Assembly: GCA_001574975.1 (NCBI GenBank)
Contig: KQ965774.1
Span: 260,319 to 324,318 of the forward strand
Direction of reading: 5' to 3'
DNA: 64,000 nucleotides
Origin: Gonapodya prolifera JEL478
Lineage: Eukaryota > Monoblepharomycota > Monoblepharidomycetes > Monoblepharidales > Gonapodyaceae
Under the pieces are notes generated by a model, which was not told the DNA's origin, did not search any database, and saw only the letters and a list, made by a program, of their open reading frames with translations. The translations under genes were made by a program, and so were the position numbers. Shown piece after piece: positions 44,481 through 55,875 of the stretch (positions are counted from its first letter, which is position 1; each line of letters begins with the position of its first letter).

Positions 44481-44867
44481 ACGGTGTCTGTACAAGTTAA
44501 CTGTTTTGACTGATGTGGCAGGAAGTGAAAGAACATCGTTCTTGATACCGAAAAAAGTAACGGAGGTTATAGTCTCAGCGGTAAGACACGAGTGACACAC
44601 TAACCCCTTGAGTTGTGTCTTAGAAAGCACTCTTCTTTCAATCTGCCAGAGACCGTTCTGTTCAAAGGGTTTGGAAGAAGAAAGGTGCCCAAGGTCTAAC
44701 CCTGCCTCGGTCAGATCGATGAACCCCGACTTTTCCACGCGCTCTCCATGAAATCGCGTTGATTGGCCGTAAGTGTCTCAGCAAGCACTGTAGCATTGAG
44801 ACAGTATGGGGTTCTAATGCAATGTTTGGTGGCAGCCTCACTGGTCAAGGCTAGTCATCAGTTCCAG

Positions 44868-45215
44868 CTGCTATCGTAAAAGCCTGTACTTGGACACATT
44901 TATTACGACAATGGTTCGACGGACCCGATGGCTCCGAGACGTCACGGGTTGAGTAGAAACGCATTAATGGACTCTTCGTGCATAGTCATTCATTCAGAAC
45001 GATGTTGCTGCTGACTGAGATGGTTGGAGCTGGCTTCAGTCCGCGTATGGAAGACCAAGAAAGGTGAGTTGCTCGAAGCTCGCGATTTGGAGAACGGAAC
45101 CCGACAAGCGCTCTCATCGCCAGGTGGACGGCCTCCTCGTCGCGTCTTCTGGGCAACGTCCTGACTCGCCAAAAGCGCAGTCAGACGACAAACGGTCCAC
45201 CGTTGATCACTCGTG
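44868..45215 (+). repeat. Dispersed spliced repeat family, copy B
   Basis: It shares the block order of copy A: agctgctatcgt, ttggacacatttat, ggctccgagac, atggaagaccaagaaag before a gtgagt donor, then a ccag acceptor, gtggacggcctcctcgtcg and aaacggtccaccgtt. Its internal spacers are shorter than in copy A and differ in sequence, as expected for introns. Confidence 0.6.
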
Positions 45216-47448
45216 ATTAGGACGAAGCACGACGAACCTCTTCTGTAATCACAACTCTTGATACCATTTGATTAAATCTAATGAGACTCTGTCAAATACA
45301 TTCCTTTAGTAACAATAGTAGTTTCCAACCGCCCTATCACACGGTTTCGTAGCTCCGCATTCGACAAGTCCATGAAACTTCGATCGGGTTCGTCTTCCAG
45401 ACTAACATCTTCGTCCACAAAGTCGTCTCCTCAATCGCATAATTCTGAGCGACGTAGTTGAGTTGCAGTGGATACACATGTCAAGCAAAGAACGGCAGAG
45501 AAGAGTGTCGACCTGCAAGCGTCAAGCAAACCAACAATGAGGTGAGGGATAGAACGCGCAAGCTGGGTATCCTCTGTTGGCGGAATTTTCGAGACAGAAG
45601 AAAATGATATTCCGTTCGGAGTTTATCACGTTGCAAAGCCGTATGACGACAGAAGTAGTCGGTGACCAATGAAGAAGCTCTCCATGTCCCTGGGGAGCGG
45701 GTCAAAGTACGTTCAAACCCACATCAAATTTATAAAGAGAAATGTGCTACACCCACCTGAGACTTTGAGCACACTTGAAAATAATAATACCAAAGGCTTC
45801 GACTGACGTCACCCAATATCTCGACACTCCCAACCACTGCAGTTCATATCACAAGATACATCGTTCTGAAGCGTATCCAATATCGCTTAAGCATTTTGCA
45901 AGTTGCCACTCGGCGAGCTCATCATTTTACATTCAACACGCTAGAGCGCCAGTCAGGAAACAGGTTCGGCAATCTGCGATGTCGACCTTGAAAGCTCCAC
46001 TTGCCGCCAGCAGGCATCTCTGACCTGCAAGTACCAACAAAGCTCGGGTTCCAAGTCAGTACCATTCCAATCATATGTCAAGAGAGACTTCGGTGCACAA
46101 AGCGCACAGTTACTTCCCATCACCACATACTGCCACAGAAGCTTTGGCAAGCAAGGTGTCCACCTCAGCCTTCATCGTCCCCGCCACATAGTCGCCGATG
46201 TGCGTGCATACTGTCTTCCAAAAAACTGTCTGGCGGAAGGCACAACTTGGGTAAGCTGGCAAAGGCGGTCGGCGATGGTGGAGAAAAACGTCGCTGACGA
46301 AGGAAAGCATGCAAGCACCACAATAAGTCAACCACGACCCAGGATCGTGGAAGTCTGTGGGGTGGCGGGGAAGATCGAAACGGGGAAGGGTAAAAATGGG
46401 TCAGTACACAATCAAAGCACTCACCAGGTTGTTCTCGCACGTTGCGGGATTGGCGCAAGAAAGCGTTACAGGGGGGGAAGACTTTATTATGCTGCAAGAA
46501 CAAGAGAATCGCTCCTCCGCATTTGTGCTCACCTCCTGACATATTTGAAAGTAAGCTGAACCGGGCGTGATCAAACTTTGTGAGCGGCATGCATGTTCTT
46601 GAGGGATTGGTGTTGCTGCTGGGAATGAAGCTGAAGCTGAAGCTGGAGCTGCAGGCGAATGCTGGGGTGCCGATGTGCTGACGGACTCGATGAGGATGTG
46701 CCTTTTGTCGTGTAAATAATTCGGTTATTCTGCGATGTCGTATTGTGAACGGTTAAAGGAACTCACCCACAGCCAGACCCACGCAGATGTTGAAGACGTT
46801 ACGAGCACTTTCACAACAGTGACCAGCTTTGGAAATGACTTGCGCTGCAGTGGGGCCTGTCACCTCCGCTCCTGCTTAAGATAGTGAACGGTCAGTTTCA
46901 CTGCTTCGCACTTTGCTTCCCACAGAACAGACTCGACTTCTGAAAGGTTTGGCCACCAACCCTTTCCCCTCACCTGCCGTACTTACACCCTCAAACATGC
47001 AACTATCTCAGATCGCCACGTCAAAGAATATTGGTTTCGCTGGCCTGACTCAAAGAAGCAGTAGATCATCTGCAAAAAATCAAATATGCAACAATGTTGG
47101 GTATGCTTACCTCCATTCAACTTCACCATTTTAATCCTCGGACATGGCAAGATTAAACGATTCTCGCCTCGGAACGTCCTCGATCGGCATTTCAGAGATG
47201 ATAGCCGCCAAAGACGACGTGGCGGCGTCCGCTTCGGCTTGTGCTCTGTCTTTGTGGCCGCTCAAGCAGCAGCAGCAGCTGCGGTGTGCTTTAGATTATG
47301 ATGTGTGAGTGTTCAACTGCCAGCTAATAGTCATAGGAATCCACCCACCTTACTCATCGCTACCGTCTCTGCTCTTCAACCCTACCCTTCTTGTCCTCCC
47401 GTCGGCGTTCCCTCTCCCTCTTCCTCGCTAGTTCACGCTCACGGTCAT
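45216..47448. other. Region without a resolved gene
   Basis: Open frames reach about 140 codons on the minus strand near 46165-46590, but neighbouring frames are equally plausible and no domain or full splice chain can be given. Poly-CAG (gcagcagcagcagctgcgg) occurs near 47268-47285. Confidence 0.3.
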
Positions 47449-48091
47449 TCAGTGTGTGAGGAAACCGAGGACCGGCTCAAGCGGTTGTCGCCGTATGTCA
47501 GAAGAATCCATCAAAGACGGGCGAGTAGACGGGCGGGCGCGTTTAGTAGGTCGAAAGGAAAGAACAGTTTCCTCGGGGACAGAATTGTCCGTTGAGGAGT
47601 CGTCAAGGTTTTCCAGGTCAACAGGGAGATCCTTGAGAATAGGGAAGAAAGATCTCCGGCCCTTTCCTCCAACTTGAGCAGCCCAAGTACTCGCAAATCT
47701 CGTCCATTCGTACACAGTCGGCTCGGCAAGATCACTTGATATGTTGGATCCATCTGCACCAAAAACTCCCAACGACCGATGTCGCCATGCATACCAAGCC
47801 TCCCACGAGAGTAGACGCCGAAAGACCAGCTGCTGTGACCACCGCGGCGCCGATAGCTTCTATGGAAGCCGAGGAGGGTATCGCAGTTTCAAAAGATGCG
47901 TTTGCTGCCCCGTTCGCTGCGATAAATGCTGCGTTCTGGGAGGCAAGAATGCTGACAAAGGCAACCGCAAGCGCTGCGAGACGGCGGGCGTGGGGTCGAG
48001 GGTCGGCAGAAGCGGAGGGGGTCGGGTGGTGGTGTCGGGAAAGTGGGAAGAGTAAGAGTAGAGATGAAGTGGGTGGGGAGGTTGGTTGCAC
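47449..48091 (-). CDS. Possible Ala-rich membrane protein, frame broken at a T5 run
   Basis: Two minus-strand open segments adjoin. The first is hydrophobic and alanine-rich (LAALAVAFVSILASQNAAF; VVTAAGLSASTLVGGLV). The second is polar (EPTVYEWTRFASTWAAQVGG; then a basic TKRARPSTRPS) and ends at 47449. They would join in one frame if one base of the run of five (47761-47765, A on the plus strand) were absent. No ATG was found for the first segment. No family is recognised, and several frames are open here because of composition, so support is weak. Confidence 0.3.
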
Positions 48092-48602
48092 GAGGGGAAG
48101 GTTGTGTGAGGTTGGCAGTTGTGATACTTTCGATCAGTGTGATTGAGCGGATGGATTCCGGAGTCCCTAGTCCAGAACACAGAACTGGGTCCGATTTGAG
48201 CATAGGAAATAGCTGTCGAATGGGTGTGTAAACAGCCCTGCGGATAAGGACGAGACTGATTTGGGGAGAGGGAAAATCAGCATGTCGAGTGGTTCGGTGG
48301 CCGGAAGTGGAGAAGCACCTCCCGGGAAAAAGTCGAGCGGGGAGATTAAACCAGGTTCAACTTTGACAGCCACATCGTTCGAGGGAACACGTTTCGGAGT
48401 TGTCATCAGCATGGGGCAGAAGGACACGTCTGCTTAGTCCACCGTATCGAGTCGGCAGGCACCGTGATCGAGGGAATCGGAAAGCCGAAGAGTAACGTTG
48501 CGACTTTATCCTCTTGCTCCTCTGGGGATGCACCTCCGTGGACCTCCTCGCATTTTACACAAGATCATGTAGGGGCACCAGACTCGTCCGGCTCGGAGAA
48601 AG

Positions 48603-49330
48603 TCAAATCTGTAATGACAATGACCAATGAATCACTTTAGACAAAAAGCTAGGAGACACTCTACACACCATATTCCTCTCGATGAGCATTCCCTTCCGTG
48701 ATCGTGCCACCGAACCCAGAGAGGGGCTTTTCATGGTGAATTTCAATGTCAACCCCGTCATTTGTGAGCTATCTTCCCATTGCAAAGGTGGTGTAAGGAA
48801 CGCAACGTTTTCCGGTTTTGCAACTTTGAGCTTGAGTACGTCAGCTTCACTGTCGCTGTCTTGTGAGATAAGCCCACGGCGATTGTTTCTCTTGAGAAAA
48901 TTGCCTATGGATGTGTGAACAGCTGATGTCGTCCTATGAAGCACGACGAGATACGACTTGGACAGTAAGCGTCGATTTAGGTGGATTGTGGTCAATTTCT
49001 GGGATCAGATCAACCATGGGCTCCCCAGGGAGCGGACCTTCTTCACATTCTGCGTCCGAATCTAAAAGGTCCGAAAGTTTGAGTGGCGGTGGGTTGAGCC
49101 TCTTACGCCTTTGCTCAAGCTCCATAGTTCTCCATGTCAGAAAAGTGGTTGACAGTTGGTCGTCTTCTACGCGCGGGTCACGTGCCACGTGTCCAAAATC
49201 GAACTCGCTTTCCAAAGATCCTAGCAGAGACAAAGACGAGCTGAATGTGAACTTGTCTGGCCAACAAATACTGCGGTATAAAGTTCTTTGCCAAATGCCG
49301 ATAAAATAGGCAACTTGCGAAGAGGGAGTG
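48603..49330 (-). CDS. Possible small acidic protein, unresolved exons
   Basis: Two minus-strand segments look coding: one with KLSDLLDSDAECEEGPLPGE, the other with RRGLISQDSDSEADVLKLK and LQWEDSSQMTGLTLKF. A catag acceptor near 48920 could start the second, but the phase of the join and the start codon are not settled. No known domain is present. Confidence 0.3.
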
Positions 49331-49598
49331 ATGGGTTCGACTGGAGTATAGGCAATCAAAAGGGATAATGCTGGGGGATTTTCGACTAGGGAATATAAAA
49401 TGGGGGGATAATGCGTCCGGAGAAATGTGATCCGGGCAAGGTCTAAGGGGAAATCAAACGGGGGAAGGACGAGGAAGCGGGAAAGGGTATGTAGTGCTCG
49501 AGATTCCAGACAGGTTGGGGGACTTCAGGAGTGACGAATGAGGCATCGTAGTAATAGGGAAGAAGGCGAGAGAAGCACACCTGATGCCCACGGGGGGT

Positions 49599-52214
49599 TT
49601 AAATGTAGATGAATTCGTCCGGGTCGTTGGCGTAATCCCGGGTCTCTTCATCAATTGATGCGAACCATTGGTCGAAAGCGTCAAGTTGGCCAGTTGCTGC
49701 GACGAGGGGTAGGTTGTACGCCTGCGACTGGCGGAACATAGAAGAGGTGTATGTCAGCAACTTCGGTATTTGCAAAGTGAATTGGTACCTGAAACTTACC
49801 TCATCCACGTCACCAATTTGGCCAAATAAGCCATAGATGTGGTCCAGGACAGGACTGGGAACCTCGTTGACGACGAAGTTGCTGATTTTGGTGGCCATCC
49901 TTGTCCTCCTGACCATGTCGTCAGGAGGCGGGGCTGGAAGGTGTACACTCGTGCCTGCGTCTCTGGAAGAAACGGATACCTGGAGTGGACCGTGGGCTGG
50001 TCCTCTTGAAGGGCCTGCGCTGGCAGGAGGCGACAGACCAATACCACTCGAGGACGATGACGCAATGGCGCCCGAGGAAGAAGAGGCGACTGCACAGGAA
50101 ACGGCAACCGTACGCGAGGTAGATGCGGCACCAGCCTGTAACGTGGACGAGCCCATGTGTCCCGACGAGGAGGAACCAATTGCACCGGAGGAGTGCGAGG
50201 AGCCGACGGCACCAGAAGAGGAGACAGCGGAGGGTCCTCCCAATGGACGGGGGAGGGCACTCGTGGATGCCGGACCGGCTCTCTGGTTTGCCATCTGCTT
50301 GGCCCTTGCTCGTCGGTTCCGCGGCACTGACGAGGTGGGCGCAGCTGCCGAAGTCATTCGGGGTGCGGCTGGTTGGTGAACGACCGCGGGTACTAATGGA
50401 GCGGGGAGAGGCGGGAGAACCGACGCATCCATCGATATGGTCATGGGAAGCGGCAAGGATGAGGCCGATGCCAGAATCTCGGGAACAGCAGGAGCAGAAA
50501 AAACTGCTGAGAAGGTCTGATGTGGTGGAACGACCGGCACCGGAGGTTGTTGGGGGGCTGCTCCACCGAGTCCAGCTTCGCCATCGAGTTGGTTGGCTGC
50601 AACGACTCCCACGACCTCGGCGTCAACCATTTCGCAATCGTCGGGTGTGCTTGCAACGACGGGAGCCTCCAATGGAACAAGAACAGGAGTCGACGTCGCC
50701 GCGGGTGCGCACTGCGCGGAAGTGCTAATGGACGAGGCAGCCGCCAGCTGGATTGTTGAAAGTCGTGAGATAGTTGCGACAGAAAAATCCAGATGTCTGA
50801 AACTTACGACTGCCAACTGATTCTCAAACCAGTACGCCCTCCCCCGCCAATATGTGACCTGGTCCTGCGTCGCCGATAGGGACTTTTCTTTGCTCTGCAG
50901 ACCATCTTCGAGGCCGCCGCACCGGCGCTCAAGAGCACCCATACCCTTGACAAGTTTGTTGTACTCGTCGCACTTGCTGTGGAACAAGATTTTGAAGTGG
51001 TCGGCTTTTCCTTTAAGCTCCCAAGTTGTCTGTTCGGCAGCGGCCATGTCCTAAAGCGTCATACGTGAGCTCAAATCTCAGTCAAATATTGGCAGCCATA
51101 GCAAACTTACAGCTCGGAGCTTGTTCTCCAAGGATGCCTCCCGATTCGCGGACTCGCGCAAGGCATCGGAGAGAGACTTCTTGAGACCTTTGAGCTCCCT
51201 GAGCTCTTCCTCTCGGCGCTCAACCACAGGATCAAGGGCCACGATGATTGCGTGCTTTCCTCCACGAGCCTGATATGCATCAACGACCGTTCGGAGAGAA
51301 AATGGCGTCGCATAGTAGACATGCGTCCGGAGTGATTTGACAGTCGGTGCGACACAGTTCCGAAGGCGACCATACGTAAGCATGCTAAGTGCGACTGAAA
51401 GAAGAGGAAACCTAAGTTCGTCAATTACTTCGGTGTTGATCACGAGATGTACTCACCAATCGTATGATAGACGATCACCAAAACTGGTAGCACATAGTCC
51501 CAGAATACGTGCGAGGTGACCCGTCCGCTTCTCTCTGCAACCATGGCAATGACCGGACCGAGGGCAATGAGCTGAGACTGTGTCCAGCCTGCCGCGACTA
51601 CCACATCTTGTTGGCGAATTTGTATGGGAAGCACCGAAAACGAAGTAAGAACGACTCCTACGCCGCGGAATGATGTTCAACTTGATGTATCAGTAACCTT
51701 GAGAAAAGATGAACTCACCGAACTTCGCAGCGCGTTCCACGGAGAACAAACCCGGTACAGCACCGTCGGTTCCCTCGCGGGTCCCTTCGAGCCGACCGTC
51801 CAAGTTACCATAAGCGAATTCCGCCGCAGTGTCACCATTCCAAGGTGCTTCGCAGCACCAAGGGCCTTGGGTTCCACTGACGGGGTTGGATAGGAGACCG
51901 ATAAATGGGTAACCGACCTGCTCACCAACGTCCTGAGGAACGCTGGATTCGCAAGCCGGGTCAAAAACCAGAGGAAGGCAGTCCATTGCTTCGCCGAAGC
52001 CACAGGGGCAGTCAGACCCGCGAATGAGACCGTGACCAATATCCGCCGCAGCACCAGTGCTGAACGCAAAGGAGCCGCGAGCGGTGGTACCAAGAGGAGA
52101 GTTTCCTACAGCCTCGCCGACGCCACGAGAATCATGAACGTCGGCTCCACTGATAGGGCCGGTAAATAAGCCAGTGATGCAGGCCAAACCAAGAGTTCGC
52201 TTTAAAAGTGGCAT
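49599..52214 (-). CDS. Signal-peptide, membrane and coiled-coil protein with Ser/Ala-rich tail
   Basis: Six exons (51719-52214, 51457-51657, 51111-51394, 50808-51050, 49800-50747, 49599-49727) join in phase to give 766 aa. An in-frame ATG at 52253 would add 13 residues. Residues 1-24 form a signal peptide (KRTLGLACITGLFTGPISG). A Gly/Ser-rich luminal region follows with CPCGFGEAMDC and GPWCCEAPW. Then come three hydrophobic stretches (VVLTSFSVLPIQ; LIALGPVIAMVA; VFWDYVLPVLVIVYHTIVAL), a coiled coil (VERREEELRELKGLKKSL...ENKLRA) continuing through TTWELKGKADHF, and about 300 residues of Pro, Ala and Ser low complexity. A short folded end (ISNFVVNEVPSPVLDHIYGL) closes it. No family is recognised. 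The clean phases over five introns make it a real gene. Confidence 0.7.
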
Positions 52215-52253
52215 GAAGATCCTTTCGAACGTGCAATAAAGAGCGAAAAGCAT

Positions 52254-55107
52254 GTAGAGGGAGGCAAGAGTTCAAAGGAGAGAGGAGAGAGGTCAGAACG
52301 GGGCGATGGCAAGTGTCTTGTGGACTTCCACCACGAAAGACACCCTGTCCGGTTAAAACAGAGTTCCACGCAACGATTCTGATACACTTTTGATGTTTCC
52401 GACCATTCGTAGGCCGAAAATCCGCTTCGCTGCCGACGAATCCTCGCTGGCGTCATCGCATCCCAAGCAACGGCGTTTCTTCCCGTTGCGAAGCTCTCAC
52501 GCAGCAGCGGAGTAATCCTGAGTCAAATACATTCCCGCGCAGCTGGAGATGGCCTCGCGCGGCCCTGGACTCCTCTGGCGACAGAGACTCACCGCATTGT
52601 GTAATTGTAGAGACTGTGGTCAGGTCTAACCTTATGTTCCAATCGCTTCAATTATGTCATAATGGCTTCATTTTCCAGCTTCTCTTTTGAAATCCACAGC
52701 TGGTTTTCAATTTCTGGTTTACACATTGGAGCTTCATCATTTTATACTTTCTTGACTCCTTGTCTCTGTTTGTGACAAGATCATTCCACCCTGGACGTTA
52801 TCTCACACTGTTCCAAGCAACCGAGTTCATTCCTGATTGAACTTCCAGGGATACACGCTGTAGTAAGGCGGACGATAGGAACTGAAAAAGGTAACGGGAA
52901 CTGGATTGCGTCGTATGTAAGCAAGTAGCGGATCAAAAGAATCTCGTGGTATGGCATGACGTGACAATGACGTGAATACGTACGCTCTATCTAAGCCCCT
53001 CCTCTGCCAGTCGTCCGCATCCAGGTCCGTCGCCATCTGTCTCACGGCACTTTCGGAGAGTAGGAGAGTAGCTCTGCTTCCTTTGAGTGTTGGTCGCTTT
53101 GGATGGCAGAGGCTTCAACATGAAAGCAGTGGAAGAAGAGGACTGGGTCCGCAGTAGCTTTCGCGAACAAGGAGTGGCGATTTGACCAAGTGAAGACAAT
53201 AAGAAGGTGGGCATACGGCCGCCGAACTAAACATGAACAGGTTGGGAATGAGGATTCATGTTTTGGACGCTTGTACACGAAGCACAAGGCGACCAATCAT
53301 TTCTCCACCGCGGAGGTAAGGCTGAAGCGACTCACTCTCGCGTGATCCTTCCTGCCGTGTCCATGTCTGCGTTCGCTTTTCCGCTTTGTCTCCTTTTTAC
53401 GTAATTGAATTCTGCCGCCATCCTATTCTTGACAATTTCCCGGCTTGGGGTCCCCCAAAGAATCCTCCCTGGCACATCATCTCATTACGATGAGAACACG
53501 CACCCTTCACGTGCCGATCCCTAGCACCTTGCCGAACGCAGCAAGAACAAGACTGTCACGGTCCTCGCACTCGACATGCACAACCTTACGGACGCCATCC
53601 AGGCCACTGGCGTGGAGGGCGTCGATAAGGCTGTCCAAGATAGTAGTCCTAGTGGTCCTTGGACCGACCCGGCAGCCATGGTTGTTCCAACTCCAGGTAA
53701 AACGAGTTTGCCAAGCGACGAACGCAAAATCGTCCCTAGCGGCTTCATGCCCTGATCGGATGTTCAAACTGACCATGAGTCAGTTTCCATATGGTGAACG
53801 CTTCTTTGCACACCGACTCACCGGTGCATGGCATTACGCTGACCACACACGTGTACGCTGGATCTCTCCCGACATTTTAGTAAAGCAGTGTTTCACCATT
53901 GCGCTCAGCTTCACCGGTGGAGACCGCGGTGTGGAAACGTTCGGGATGAGTTCGGAGTTCGAATGCCAAGAAGAAGGGAACACCTTGGTGTAGGAGTGAG
54001 GATATACATGCATGCACACGTAGCACAGATTTGTCTGTCAGTCAAGACTTGCGGTGTGAGTGGCCTTGCCTACGACCGCACCACAGACTGGACCACCGCC
54101 GCACAAAAACAAGAAGTGAAAGTGTGAAGGTGTCCAAGTGCGCCCGACTCCACACGCAGATCAACATTCTCTCTGAGAAAATAAAGAATGTCGAGGCCAC
54201 GTCTGTACGAACGCCGTCCAAATCGTAGGTACGACCGCCGAACAAAAATTGGAGGAGGAATGGCAAGAGATGCGTGCGCAAGGCGGTGGTCAAGCAGTAG
54301 GCCCCATTAAATAAGAAAGATCTTGTGGCGCCACTGTGGGCACATGACTGCTTTCCCCGGGTGCATCCAGACCACCTCCGATCAAATTCACTAGTTTGAA
54401 TATATCCACGGGGATCATGTGCTCGGAGGTAAGCAGAGATTTCGGCGCGAGAGACCTTCACACCGGAGATGTGACTCGTGCACCGAACAAAGCGAGTATT
54501 CCGGGTGGCCAAATCCACTGTTCGATTGACACAGTGCTATCATATGACCGCTTGTCGCTTCTGGTACCGTGACCACGGTTGATCCTTCCACCAAGTTGTT
54601 GGCGATGGAGTCCATGACACCATGTGGCACGTTCATCTGCAAATGACGCGAGAAATAAATGGTCTTGCAAAGGGTTACACAACATTCCTCCGCCGCCAAC
54701 GGCAGCCGAACCAACAACTCACCCTCACGCGATCCTTCCTCCGTTGTCCTTTTCTGCGTTTTCGCTCTTCCTCTTCCGTTCATTCTTCCTCGCATTCTTC
54801 GGTAATCGAATTTTGGGTGAGGGTTGTGGTCGCGACTTCACCATGAGGCCGTTGCAGGGGCAACTCCACTCTCCGTCAACAACTCCGCAACGTCGTCCCT
54901 TAAAACGGCCCGTGAGTCACTTAAACTTCGCCCCCATCCTCGATGGATGTCTAAAGCCTTCTTTAGCCGTTGCCAGAACTCGGTAGCAGCTGTGAAATGC
55001 CCTGTCAGTCGAAAGTCCGGCAGCACCGGATTGGTGTGCTCCTCCGTCCCGTGGAGGCAGTGCTAAGGCCTGGTATAACCGGCAGGGTACCAATACAGTC
55101 ATAAAGA
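52254..55107. other. Region without a resolved gene; short duplicated block
   Basis: No domain is found. A block of about 70 nt is present twice: near 53325-53400 and near 54705-54785 (shared actca, ctc/cgc, gcgngatccttcct, gtcc, tctgcgtt, cgcttt). A minus-strand segment near 53507-53776 and another near 54458-54685 look partly coding but cannot be joined. Confidence 0.35.
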
Positions 55108-55465
55108 ACGTTGATACGGTCCGCTATTATCGAGGAGGCTCCTATCTGGAGATTTTGTGATTCGACGTTCAGCAGCGGACCTGCGTGTTAGCAGGCTCCG
55201 AGACTCATTAGGTGAGTGAAAACTGTTTCAACCGCGGTAGCCGTGTGCTACTCGTCCGGACGGGGGATGCCAGTTCATTTTACAGGAAGCTCATGGAAGA
55301 CCAGCTAAGGTGAGCACTTTTACATCCATAACACGTCGTTCGTGGCAGCTCTTCTGATGCCCATGTGCGGTTATTTCAGGTGGGCGGCCTCCGCGTGGCG
55401 TCTTCCGGGCAACATCTCGACTGCAGGGACGGCGAACGGTCTACCTTTACTTCAGTTGTTGGGGA
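55108..55465 (+). repeat. Dispersed spliced repeat family, copy C
   Basis: This third copy lies about 10 kb from A and B and has the same block order: agcggacctgcgtgttagcaggctccgagac before a gtgagt donor, catggaagaccagctaag before a gtgagc donor, a tttcag acceptor, gtgggcggcctccgcgtgg, then ttccgggcaac and acggcgaacggtc. The splice-like borders are conserved while the spacers are not. Confidence 0.58.
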
Positions 55466-55875
55466 TGGAGGATTACCGCTGCGTGGAATACTATTCGACT
55501 CTCATTGTTTTTAAATGGAAGAATTAGAAATTGTTGTTCGAACACATGTCCTTTTTTACTGTGAACGTTGCGTGACAAGGTCTTTCATACTCTTTCTTGC
55601 ACGTCACTCCCTTTACGCTTCATGTGGCAAGCATCAGAGCCGCGGCAATCATTTGCGACTTTGTGGTTGAGCTCTGATGCTGTTGCGTAGGCGTGCAGTG
55701 CCACTACTCAATTGACTATCACACTCTTTAAGTACATCTGTTTCACAGGCGTCTGCTTCAATTTGATAGAAAAGTGCAAATTTATTTTTCGCAAGATTTT
55801 CCGAAAGTCTCAGTAAAATGGGTTCCAATTTCATCATCATAAAAGTCATTCCTTCTTTTTTGGAAGATGCACGTC

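Noticed and set aside
46165-46590. Minus-strand open frame of about 140 codons
   Set aside because: Two other frames are equally plausible over the same interval and no motif or start/splice chain supports any of them.
49837-50728. Plus-strand frames of 180-200 codons
   Set aside because: They are mirror frames of the Ser/Ala/Pro-rich exon on the minus strand, kept open by composition.
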